Below, piece by piece: positions 33,936-45,100 of a stretch of 64,000 bases of DNA. A program made the position numbers and the translations under genes. Origin of the DNA: Lineus longissimus (lineage: Eukaryota; Nemertea; Pilidiophora; Heteronemertea; Lineidae); contig NC_088312.1 in NCBI RefSeq assembly GCF_910592395.1, positions 13,082,001 to 13,146,000 of the forward strand. The letters are read 5' to 3'. Position 1 is the stretch's first letter, and each line of letters opens with the position of its first letter. Below the pieces are notes generated by a model that saw only the letters and a list, made by a program, of their open reading frames with translations, was not told the origin of the DNA and did not search any database.

Positions 33936-35489
33936 TAGAATATGAGAACAAGAGGCCCAAGGGCCTGGCGCTCAGCTGAAATGGATAGGTGAAGGCAAGG
34001 GCCAAGTGTGTGTCGGTACCGTTATTATGAGGCAACGTGAAGCTATAACGTCTAGCACGCAGAAGTGCTGATGCGAAAGACCTTCTTGCTATATCAGTGC
34101 ATGCTGAAGTACTGAGTTGACGTCACCCTGGTATTATGACGTAAAGTCATTTCTATTGCCGTTGCAGTAGTGGGGTGTGTGATGACGTCAAGGAGTTGTG
34201 TGGTGACGTCAAAGAGTGGAGTCCTTGTCTTCATGCAGCGCAGGTGGAACTAATAACATGCACATGGACACAAGGTACATAATTATTACAGTGTATTTTG
34301 TGAGGTGGGGCCTGGTGCTTTACGATGGTCAAATGAACCGACTGTTGCCTGGACATTGATGAAGTGAATGCAGCCAAATGTTTGGGACGGTCTTTTTTTT
34401 GTATGTGAAGAAAAGAAGATAAAGAGTTGGTTAATAAAATGAACTTTATTAGTGCGGCAGATATTTGATGCCTTTCGGCAGATATTTGAAGCGCCTTGCG
34501 GCAGTTATTTGTTGCCTTGCGGCAGATATTTGATAACGCTCTCCAGGAATGGAAAGCAGTAAAACGAGTAAGCACACCTTACTCTGAATGTGGGAACAGC
34601 AAGTGCTTTCCTGGACTTGAAATGTGCCAACGACTCCTCTTGCAATAACCAACAACAGTTAATCTGTAAAAAAAGAGAAGAGAAATTAACACTGACTGAA
34701 TAAAAAAGGGTGACATAGACGGGGAAATGTACACCACCGGATACAGTCTGTGCTTGATCAGGCATCGGTCAGATGATATCCTGAACAAGGCATCTATGGA
34801 AGCAAATCCAGAAAGAGACTTAACCTTCGAAGGGCACACTTATCACTCAGTGAAAAGTCAGTCCTGGGGGTTGTTTTCCAATTCAAAATAAAAGTGTAAC
34901 CTCTTTAAATTAGTCTCACAGACTGAACCATAACACTCAACAGCTAACCGTGCCCACATGATGTGAGCCAAGTTGGGCTTAAAGATGAGCGAGTGGTGTA
35001 CTACATTTTGAAAATTGTCTATCGTCTACGACATGTGACAGAACAGGATCTAGTGGACTTAATGATGAGGTACTATCAAATAAGGTGTCCATCAAATGAA
35101 TCATGAGGGCCTGTTGAGTTATACTCTAAGCCTGTCCTATAGGCTATCGTTTTTGTCTTTTTTACAGCCTACAGTACAGCCATGCATGCACAGCGCAGTG
35201 TACAGACAGTACAGGACATGAGCATTGCTGCGTAACGAAACTGCAGTGGAATTCATACTACGATGTCATAATGTGACTTTCAAAATAATTGTAAACAAAC
35301 GTAAATGGCGAGATTTGTTGCAAAATAAATTGCCAACCACAACAACTCAGGGACCGTCCCAAAATGGCCGACGGCGAATTCTCCGGTCGCTAGCGCAGTC
35401 CATAAACAAGCATCAATTTTACCAACTTTGGGTGCAAGCTTGGTCATCAAAGTTACAGAACTGTTAGAAATACATCTAAACAACATATA
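33936..35489. other. Intergenic with dispersed repeat pieces
   Basis: The motif GAGGCCCAAGGGCCTGGCGC, then GCTCAGCTGAAAT, at about 33951-33981 matches 29663-29693. At about 34453-34535 there are four imperfect ~25-bp copies of GCGGCAGATATTTGATGCC. No gene recognised. Confidence 0.4.
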
Positions 35490-37969
35490 CTGTAGTTTCA
35501 TGAAAATAACACCACTTCATTAACAGCCGGTGTCGCCGCCCCTAACTCATAGGGTGGCAAACAGAGCTGTTGAGAAGGCCGATCATTGGCTGGGATTCCA
35601 GAGAGGGTTGTCCAGGCCTCATATCCAATATGCTTCAGTTTCGAGTCCAATCCTTATTGTTTGGGTTGTTGAAACCGATTCGTAGGTCTCCTATGAATGG
35701 GATAATGGGATCGGGCCTTGGGCCATTGTACTGAGTGTCCCAGAACATTTTCAACTAATCGTCATTGGTAGTGTAAAGGGTGTCCCAGTGCTAATGGCTG
35801 ATAGTGTAATTGGTAAGAATGAGTAGTTGTCCGTCACATATCTGGAGACAAAACCGAACGTCCCTCTGAATGTACAGTCTTGTCCGAAGTGATCAGTGAA
35901 GGAATAAAAAAGAACGATGCAAATCCCGATTAAATTTTTTTTCAAAGCTAAAGATACACATTATTAGATTGTCCAGCGTTCAGAATCGTACCCACAATCA
36001 TTCACAACACCCACAGTCAATTCAAGTCCATCACAATGTCCTCCTCGACTACATTCACGAACTCTGGTCCATCCACGGCAGTCTCCTCTTCTTCCTCCAA
36101 GATAGGCATGTGGTCCAGCTTCGATTGGCCTTGGTCGAAACGATGCTTCAAATCAGTTGACGATAACGTCCTCATCAACACCATCCCAGGCATCTCTGAT
36201 GATGTTGGTCACGTCTCTCAGGCCGATGTGAGGGCAGGCTCCTCTTTCGTCCGTGTGGTCCTTCTTCCACGATTTCCATTGTCGCCGTACGTGATATTTG
36301 AAGGACTTCATGACTGCAACGTCTAACGGTTGTACGAGGGATGTGCAACCAGCAGGTACGTAATCCAGGCTGCCTCTCATGTCGCGGACTCTCGTCCGGA
36401 AGTTCTCTGTCCGGTGGACCTGATAATGATCGACGATTAACAGGAACTGGTCGGTCTCGTTGTCGGTGACGTAGGGTGATAGGACTTCATCTAACCAGTT
36501 GTGCGCCGTTTCCTCCCTCATCCAACCAGTTTCCGATAGGGTAATCTTTACATCTGCTGGCGGGTTGTCTTGGAGGGCTGCAAACACCCGGACGAAACCT
36601 CTTCTGGGGAAGGTGATGTGCGCCGGCAACTTTGCTCCAGAGGCTGCGATGCAGAGGGTGACGGTGCATCCCAACTTAGTATTGGACCTGGATGATCAGA
36701 CGTCTATGGCCTTCTCCCCCGTGGTGTTGGCCGTGTACATGGTTCTCATATCAAACAGGACAAAGGTTTGGTCCATGTTAAAGAAGAACCGCATCTGTAT
36801 ATCAAGACGATCGATTCTCCCAGTAACCGCATCTCGGAAGGTCTGGATCCTTGCAGCAGCATCAGCGGGGACGGTCGTTGTATTCTTGGTCACCTTCCGT
36901 AGGGACACGTGGCGTCTCTTCATCAAGCACTCCACATAGCCTATGGACGCGTTGAAATCTCATAGCTGTGGGCGACAATGATGAATCCCTTCTCTGACAT
37001 CTTGGGCTAACTCATTCCACCAGCTTTGCCACACTACCAACGCCTTATCTTGAATGTCGAGAACGGAGACTGCGAGGCGATGCTCTCTCATCTGCTGCAG
37101 CCATTGGTAAAGCTGGTCCTCAACCTGTGGCCATAACGGATCACGGGGCTCCATCACCGTCTTCTTCCGGCCATGCCCTTGTTCTTGCTTCTGCTCGAGG
37201 TCCTCGAGATTCCACCTTCTAAACGTCTCCCAGGGGATGTTATAGTGGGCGGCGAACTCTCTCATACTGCGCACGGTACCGTTCACCAGTGCTTCCTTCT
37301 GGTCTCTCAGGTAGGCAAGTTTTTCTGTCACGGTGTAGCGCCGGCGTCGTTTTCTCAGCAGCTCTACAGCATCCATTGTCGCACAGGTTGTCTGCAATGT
37401 GGGTACCCTCAGTGGGGCTTCATTTATAGGCCTAAGAGGCCCTAGAATTCCTCAAGAAAACCACAAATCCTAGAAACTTCGATTCTGTTTTCTCCCACGT
37501 AGGCCTAGGGAGTCTAAATCAAAAAAAGAGGGTTGTAGAAAAACAGAGGATGAGCTCCTCGTTTTTCTTCGGAATTTCGTGACTACTATCATTGCCTGAA
37601 TATCACTTTGCTTTACTAATGAAAGCATTTGTAGATTTTTCTTCAGAGTTTCAATAAGGACTTTTTTTGTTTTGGGGGGTTTGGATCAATCTAAAAGGTG
37701 CTTCAGTTTTATGAGACAACCTGTATAAACGGTCGGCGAGTGGCCTTACCATTTACGTCATTCCACATGCGCACTCATCGACCAGTAGGCCCACAACACT
37801 TCGAATCAATAGGGCGCGGTATTAAGTGGTTTAGCGTAACCGTGACAGCTCGGCTGAGCCATCACAAGGGCCAGCGAAGTCACTCATTGGTTACCTCTGG
37901 TGAATAGACTCGAGAGAAGAGGCCGGGCCTTGAATATCCCGAAGTGGTGTTATTTTCATGAAACTACAG
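35490..37969 (-). mobile_element. Pogo/Tigger-type DNA transposon, full length
   Basis: Perfect 29-bp terminal inverted repeats at 35490-35518 (CTGTAGTTTCATGAAAATAA...) and 37941-37969, each flanked by TA, the target-site duplication of Tc1/mariner/pogo elements. The single ORF inside lies on the minus strand (36153-37376). The 2.48-kb length and intact ends suggest a fairly young insertion. Confidence 0.9.
36153..37376 (-). pseudogene. Pogo/Tigger-type DDE transposase with two in-frame TGA codons
   Basis: From the ATG at 37376 the frame holds for 407 codons to the end at 36153, interrupted only by TGA at codon 139 (36960-36962) and codon 227 (36696-36698). The N-terminal part RRRRYTVTEKLAYLRDQKEA with FAAHYNIPWETFRRW is a Psq-like helix-turn-helix; a CENP-B-type region follows. 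The DDE_1 catalytic domain has Asp at codon 202 (FNMDQT), Asp at 316 (LLIVDHYQVH) and Asp at 352 (QPLDVAVMK). GWMREETAHNWLDEVL between the first two is a family signature. Both stops fit a single C-to-T change in CGA codons, so deamination of methylated CpG is a natural explanation. No frameshift is seen. It cannot make full-length transposase unless the TGAs are read through. Confidence 0.88.
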
Positions 37970-39374
37970 TATATACAGTTAAAAGTGCATAAAAATCCCG
38001 TTTCAACCTCCGGGCGCTACCTTTTTTTCTCCGCCACACGCCGGGCCCTACCGGTCGTTATTTAGTGCGACCACCACCAGAGTGTTTATCACGATCTTTC
38101 GCCGTTTTAATTGCGCGTTTTAGGCAGATTAATCAATTATTACATGCATGCATTATATATCACCGAAATGATAATTGCGTAGGCTATTTGAAACTAAGTT
38201 CAGATATCATTTTCGATCTTTGAATTGAATTTAGGCGAGTGATTTTGACACCCGGTCGACATATCAGGACTTGCAAAATTCACGCGAGATCGCTTGCATC
38301 ATCGGCACGTTTGAAAACCGAATTTCACAAATTCCACAAATATTTATCACATACCATATGTATCACCACAAAGGTAACTCTCTAGACTATTTGAAACCAA
38401 GTTCAGATACTTATTTTCACAAAAATTCGAAGCTATGCAAGCGATTTTTCAGTGGTAGAGATCGACGGAAACAAATTTCTCGCTCTAAAATGACATGAGA
38501 CGAGCACCAACTTTCGCTAATTTGTGCACAAAATTTCCTCAATATTATAAAAAACTATTGATAAATCTGAATTATATAGACTCTTTTCAGTACCTAAACA
38601 AATTTCAGGTACATGGTCATGTTGATTAAAAGAGTATCAACCGATTGAACATGAGAAAGTTCACTCATCTTCATTGAAGCAGCGACTACCGCCATTTTTA
38701 AATGGTGGCATCTCTTCTATCGATCGGCCAATCAGCGGCACTGCTTGCAAAAAAGTTAAGCCACCGCCAAATTTGAAATCGCCAAAATTCAGGCAATGTG
38801 CCTGCAGCGCCAACTGGCGGTGAAAACTATATTAATTCCATTAAAAGTAAAAAATGAAAAAATATTTAAAAATATTCAGCCACATTTGAAAACAATATTT
38901 GCTCTGTGGACCGAGGTAAAAAGGGAAAGAAATCTAAACGCGAAATGACCTCATTCTCTTAATACAGGTCGGATCGCGCTGATTTTTCGTTTTTTGAGTT
39001 CACCTTGGGCAACTCCTAATTTACCACCGTCAACGAAGTGGCTAGGCCTTCCCGGTCAGAAATGTCCAATTTTGTCCACAGATGGGTCCCTAGATGGATG
39101 GATGGATGGATGGATTGCAGGACGGACACCATTTGAACAGCTATACTACTAGCTCCGCTGACTTTGTCAGCTGAGCTAAAAACGCCTTCATCATCAACAA
39201 CCACTACAGGGCCACCCTAGGAGACCACCCTCATTCGGCCCTGAAACTTGACCACCTTAGAGATGAGGCACCACGAAACTTGGACGACAAACCAGGGATG
39301 AGCGAGGATTTTTATCACTGGCACTGCAGAAATGTTACATTAACCCTCATAGGGCTATCTGCTCTTCCTCAATA
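37970..39374. other. Intergenic, no gene seen
   Basis: AT-rich, unassigned. A short (ATGG)n microsatellite lies at 39094-39113. An open plus-strand stretch at about 39170-39360 has no recognised similarity. Confidence 0.35.
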
Positions 39375-39550
39375 TCCAGGTGGCTGAAGACGGTTCTGCA
39401 GCTGGCAGGTATTAACATTGAGCAGTTAAAGGTTCATTCAACAGGGAGTGTGGCTACATCACAGGCTCGTAAAAAGGGCTTTCAGAAAGAGATATTATGT
39501 ATAAAGCTGGTTGGACAAAGCGGTCCACTTCTGAATGATTTTACCCGAGG
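39375..39550 (+). mobile_element. Tyrosine-recombinase C-terminus remnant (DIRS/Crypton-like)
   Basis: The frame from 39378 reads RWLKTVLQLAGINIEQLKVH, followed by STGSVATSQARKKGFQKE. That is the layout of the C-terminal HxxR region of eukaryotic retroelement tyrosine recombinases, with the expected Arg after HST replaced by Gly. Just after KEIL, the KAGWTKRST block continues in another frame (about 39499-39527), so there is one frameshift. The copy is dead. Whether it came from a DIRS element, a Crypton or a host-captured relative cannot be told. Confidence 0.6.
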
Positions 39551-39654
39551 GATCCTCAAAGAGAGGGTTCCGATGTGTTTAGGCCTACTCGATTAACCAT
39601 GAGTTGGCTCATCACTCATTTATCAATGTTTTTATTTACTTCGTCAGTCAAATC

Positions 39655-40010
39655 TTTAAAGGGAACTGGAACCGCCGAGCGATTTATTCAACTTTTCGAC
39701 TTTCACCGCCCGAGAAAGTCAAACTTCCAACTTCCTATTCGAGTTCAGATTTGTAGCTCCGCCCCCAGTGCCCGAGCATGCGCAGTTCAATTTGTTATTA
39801 TTGAGAATCATGTAAGAATCACGTGAGAATCACGTGAGTCAGGCGATCTTTCATTCATGAGTTTTCGTAGTAAATTCCATAGCAGTGACGTCACTCAATG
39901 ATTGACAGCTAGGCGCCATGTTTCATTCATGTCTCGTTCTGATCACCCGATACGCGGGAAATGAAAACGAGGTCATACGAACTGGCTTGGCGGTTTCAGT
40001 TCCCTTTAAA
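39655..40010. repeat. MITE with TTTAAAGGGAACTGGAACCGCC ends
   Basis: The left end TTTAAAGGGAACTGGAACCG is mirrored at the right by GGCGGTTTCAGTTCCCTTTAA, with one mismatch over about 20 bp. There is no coding content. The interior contains tandem ATCACGTGAGAATCACGTGAG. Confidence 0.75.
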
Positions 40011-42169
40011 ATGGCAGCAAACAGTCTAGTGATAGAGATAAGTTAATTATTGAGGCATGTTAAACCGAATCAAATGGTCCTTGGACGACCATGTGCTCAC
40101 CTCGGTTCTTACAGGGAAGTATTATTGGACCTCTCATGTCAAGTATTGAAAGTAGGCTCAGCGGCCAAGTCGTTATTTTCCCAACTGCTATGACACTTAC
40201 ACTTACTTGGAAGCTCCTAGGTTGGCTTCGGTTAAATATACAGTTTCAGGACTTTTCGGGAGATGGGAGTGATTTCTCCCTCCTCGCAAAACATTTTTTG
40301 CTGGAGTGACAGATTACTCCTGTGGCCATCCGAAATTTCCAGTGCATTACTATTGCATCACTTCCATTAAACTCTCCCGACACACCTTGTTAGAGTGATC
40401 CAGTAAAAATGTTTGTGTACCATAATCGATGAAGAAGAAGATCCCAGTGAGCACCTGCTCAAATAAGGCAAGTTTTCCATATTCTCTTATATTGCATTTT
40501 TGGGCTTGGCACCATATCAGCTTACTTAACATCAAAGGCAAGATCAGGGTCCATTTCCAAAGATATTGATGCAAAACTGATTTTTTGGGCCTTTAAAACC
40601 GGACGTGTTTTAGATCACTGATATACAAATACATTGGTCTGGACGTTTGGGAATGAATCATTTTGTGATTTTATTCAGATATGGGGCAAATTTCAGCCAA
40701 CTGTACTCTCAGCCATGTTATCTAAAAATTGATCAAGCGCCATCTATTGCATCCTGTTGCATATTATTTATCAGGAAATTGCCATTGATATCATCACGAT
40801 GGCTACTTACCCATCATTGCATGATGAGGCCATTGTTGAAACAAACGCTGGGGAAACGAGAAAAATCAGACTTCTTATTAACAGACAGGATGATTCGATG
40901 ATGCCTGAAAAAGGAAATATGATTCGAGATACTATACCGAGAATACCTGAAAGAAACCCCATGTTGTCACCTAAACGCTGAGTTCATTACGATTTAACAT
41001 GATCATATTTATTTGAGGAAGATAGGGCATTGCTGTTGTAGGAACTATAATTAGAAGTCTGCAGGATAGGACCTCTAGATCGAGGAGAGCGATTTGTGTC
41101 TATGTGAGAACAAATGAAAAATCAAATGGTGGTGTTGCCCCTGTTCAGACCAGATATTGGTATAGTATGTAAAAATATGGGAAAGAAATTCGAAATCTTA
41201 TTCTTAGGAGGCATAGGCCTACAATCCGATTTATGGCTAAAACAAGTCAAGTGCCAATGGCTGCATCACTAATATATATGGACCTTCCCCGGTCACCAGA
41301 TATTACTCTTAAACAAACAATAAAACTTAAAAGTAATATTGAAAAATGTCACAAAAAAGGAGCAGAATTTGTAGAAAAATGGGCAAATATTTTAAAGAGT
41401 ATCTAGGGGAAGACCAAGTTTTTTTTCGTACCTTTGCACTTCTGCACTTTGCAAACTGCACTTCAGAAAAGGAAAAGATTGTAAGAAAAAAGAATTTGTA
41501 ATTGAAACTTTTTTTGTGTAAAAAATAGTCTTGTGAGTTTACAATAAAAATTACAAATTACAAAAAAGATATCACTTTTTCGCAGGATAAGTAGAGAAGA
41601 GCCGATGGATTAGGAACAAAAATAGCCAAATCAAATTTGTCAGATTTTCATCCCGAGGTGCCGATTTCGTTGAGAGGGCAACCCCCCTGACAATTTATAG
41701 GGAGGTGTATTGTTTAGCTGTGGGTATTTTACTTGGACCTATGTATTGAAAAATTACACCTTGGCGTATATCCTGAAATCAATCTGAATAGTTCAATGAA
41801 TGTTTTTTTGAAAATATTTTTATTCAATTTCAGATTTGTGTAATGTTGTACTCCTGAACGATACCAAACACAATTTTCTAAAATTTCAGTTGAGAATTTC
41901 AGTTATTCATTGAAGTGTAAAAGAACTAGAAATGTTGGACTGGTATGAATTCACTTTCTCAAACATTGCCCAAAATTACCAAAATAACAGAATAGTACTT
42001 ACCAAGTTGTAGCTATTGGTTGTCTTCTAGTATAGTACTAAACATGAGTTACTTATGTGTATTTCTGGCTAATGAACAAGGCGCAGCTCCTCTCCGACAC
42101 TTGGTAAACTATGGTTGACAAACCGGTCCAAACTAGACTCAAATAAAGAAATGTACCAATTTATATCTG
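40011..42169. other. Intergenic with one unassigned open frame
   Basis: A possible terminal exon lies at about 40782-40981 (+). It is preceded by TTATTTATCAG, is open to a TGA, and contains ITMATYPSLHDEAIVETNAG. It matches no family I know, and AATAAA lies at about 41322. I rank it as a weak candidate. The rest holds nothing recognisable. Confidence 0.25.
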
Positions 42170-45100
42170 ATCTGATCAACTCGCTCATTCAGGATACGTG
42201 GGTGTGCTATGTGACTGTCCATAATAACATTAAGGAGAACAAAGTCAGAGATAAAAATGTTCTTTGTGTCGTTGCCATAGTTCGATAAACATAGCAATAC
42301 ATGATTTTCTGTCTTGGATTTGTTGGTCTTTTTACTTGAAAGTTTAAATATACCCTACATTCTCCTCATACAAAAGTGGATCTATTCAAGGCATTTCATA
42401 ACAGGCCACATGAAACAACCCCATGTAATACCATCACCGGCTATAACAAATTCCTGGAAAACACTCTACTCGATCATTGACCCAAAGTGAGCACATGCCT
42501 TGAAGTTAGTCACCCTGATTGAATTTGAACGACCGTTCTTACATTTTCAAATACCCAAATCAGTGTCGTAAAGAGAGGGAGTTTCAAGTATAGTGGCATT
42601 TCTTTTAATTCCTTCTGCCATTTTCACTTGTATTTTACTTTTTATCTTTATTTTCAAATTAAATTTGAAGTGGAAACTATTTCGCCTCTTCGTCCATAGT
42701 AGTGATGCTTCGGTTGCCGCACTCTGGTGTTGTCAATGTCACCAACTGGAGCGACATTGAACTATCCACTCAAGTGAATCAATGTCGCCAAAGGGGTTGT
42801 ACTAATGCTTTCCACCGCTGCTGGTTTAATAAATATCATAATGGTCAATAAACACTCCAAAGCAGTAAGTGTAACAGTGTAAAATTGGTATAGAATATGA
42901 AACCAAGGCGTTAGAAAGTTGCAAACTCCATTGAATGGGAGTGAACTTCTCTCAGTACTGTAATTTATTTACTATATAATGCCCGCGTGTGGAGCTGTTT
43001 TATCTATAGATGGTATCAGAGTCTTTCAAATTAATTTATTTGAACAACTCCGATGGTATACAGTTGATGAAGAACGTTAGCGTGTTTTTGAGTTGGGAAG
43101 AATCGCTACTTGATTGAATTCAGTGCTTTGCTTTATTTCTGGCTTTCACTTTGACACGACCCTTGTGCTCTTGGTGCTGGGTTTTTGCTGATACGAACAT
43201 GTGGTATGTCCTAAATTTTTGTTATCCTTTGATAAATCGCACCTTTTTATGCAAAGCCATGATACGTGGGTGTGCTATGTGCCCATTTTCCTTAATGTCA
43301 TACCATAGAGGAGAACAAAGTTTAAGATAGAAAAGTTATTTGTGTTGTTGCCATAGTTCGTTAAACATAGCAATACATGATTTTCTGTCATGGAGTTTTT
43401 GTCTGATTACATATCAATTGAAAGCTTCAATATACCCCATATTCTCCTCATACAAATGTAGATCTATTCAAAGCATTCCATAACCGGCCACATGAAACAA
43501 CCCCGTGTAATACCATCACCGGCTATAACAAATACCTGGAAAACACTCTACTCGATCATTGACCCAAAGTGAGCACATGCCTTGAAGTTAGTTACCCTGA
43601 TTGAATTTTAACGACCGTCCTTTTTTTTAATGTCCAATCAGTGTCGTAAAGAGAGGGAGTTTCTAGTATAGTGGCATTTCTTTTCATTCCTTCTGTCATT
43701 TTCACTTGTATTTCACTTTTTATCTCTATTTTCAAATTAATTTTGTAGTGGAAACTATTTCGCCTCTTCGTCCATAGTAGTGATGCTTCGGTTGCCGCAC
43801 TTTATGAATAGGGTATTGCATTCTCAGTTTCTGAAATATTTTTTTTGCCATTGGTAGTAGAGTGAAGTCCTATATGTTGTTTCATGACATTTCAAAATTC
43901 CATAGGTGTGATATATCATGCAATCGAGTTAAAAACTATTTGACAGTAGCGGATCAAGAAATCTTTAGAAGGGGTGGGATCAGTGCTCAAGATGCCACCG
44001 GCCGGCCAGAGAGCCCTGACCAAGAAATAATTTGATGTATAAGTGTAAAATATGTGGTTTTCCGGCCATCTCTGGGACCAGCTAAACTTGGACTGAATCA
44101 CTTTAAATTGTTGCTCTGAGGGGGGGGGGGGGGCTTGTACTTTTAAATGCGCAACCCTCAAAATCCACCACTGCTTGAAATTGAGCATGACTAATCGGAA
44201 ATGTTTTCTAGATATCCCAATACAACACAAAAACATTGGCCTTGATGATTGCTCGCCACAGAAAGCAGGCGACTAAATACCAGTGTTGTCAATGTCACCA
44301 ACTGGAGCGACATTGAACTATCCACTCAAGTGAATCAATGTCGCCAAAGGGGTTGTACCAATGCTTTCCACCGCTGCTGGTTTAATAAATATCACAATGG
44401 TCAATAAACACTCTAAAGCAGTAAGTGTAACAGTGTAAAATTGGTATAGAATATGAAACCAAGGCGTTAGAAAGTTGCAAACTCCATTGAATGGGAGTGA
44501 ACTTCTCTCAGTACTGTAATTTATTTACTATATAATGCCCGCGTGTGGAGCTGTTTTATCTATAGATGGTATCAGAGTCTTTCAAATTAATTTATTTGAA
44601 AAACTCCGATGGTATACAGTTGATGAAGTACGTTTGCGTGTTTTTGGGTTGGGAAGAATCGCTACTTTATTGAATTCAGTGCTTTGCTTTATTTCTGGCT
44701 TTCACTTTGACACGACCTTTGTGCTCTTGGTGCTGGGTTTTTGCTGATACAAACATGTGGTATGTCCTAAATTTTTGTTATCCTTTGATAAATCGCACCT
44801 TTTTATGCAAAGCCATGATACGTGGGTGTGCTATGTGTCCATTTTCCTTAATGTCATACCATAGAGGAGAACAAAGTTAAAGATAAAAAAGTTCTTTGTG
44901 CCGTTGCCATAGTTCGTTAAACATAGCAATACATAATTTTCTGTCATGGAGTTTTTGTCTGATTACATATCAATTGAAAGCTTCAATATACCCTATATTC
45001 TCCTCTTACAAATGTAGATCTATTCAAAGCATTCCATAACCGGCCACATGAAACAACCCCGTGTAATACCATCACCGGCTATAACAAATTCCTGGAAAAC

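Noticed and set aside
35969-37445. Plus-strand open frames across 36.0-37.4 kb
   Set aside because: They are shadows of the minus-strand transposase, which has family motifs and catalytic Asp residues.
44535-44747. 70-codon frame in the 42-48 kb array
   Set aside because: The same position in other units is broken by stops or frameshifts (e.g. near 43078), so it is not conserved as a gene.
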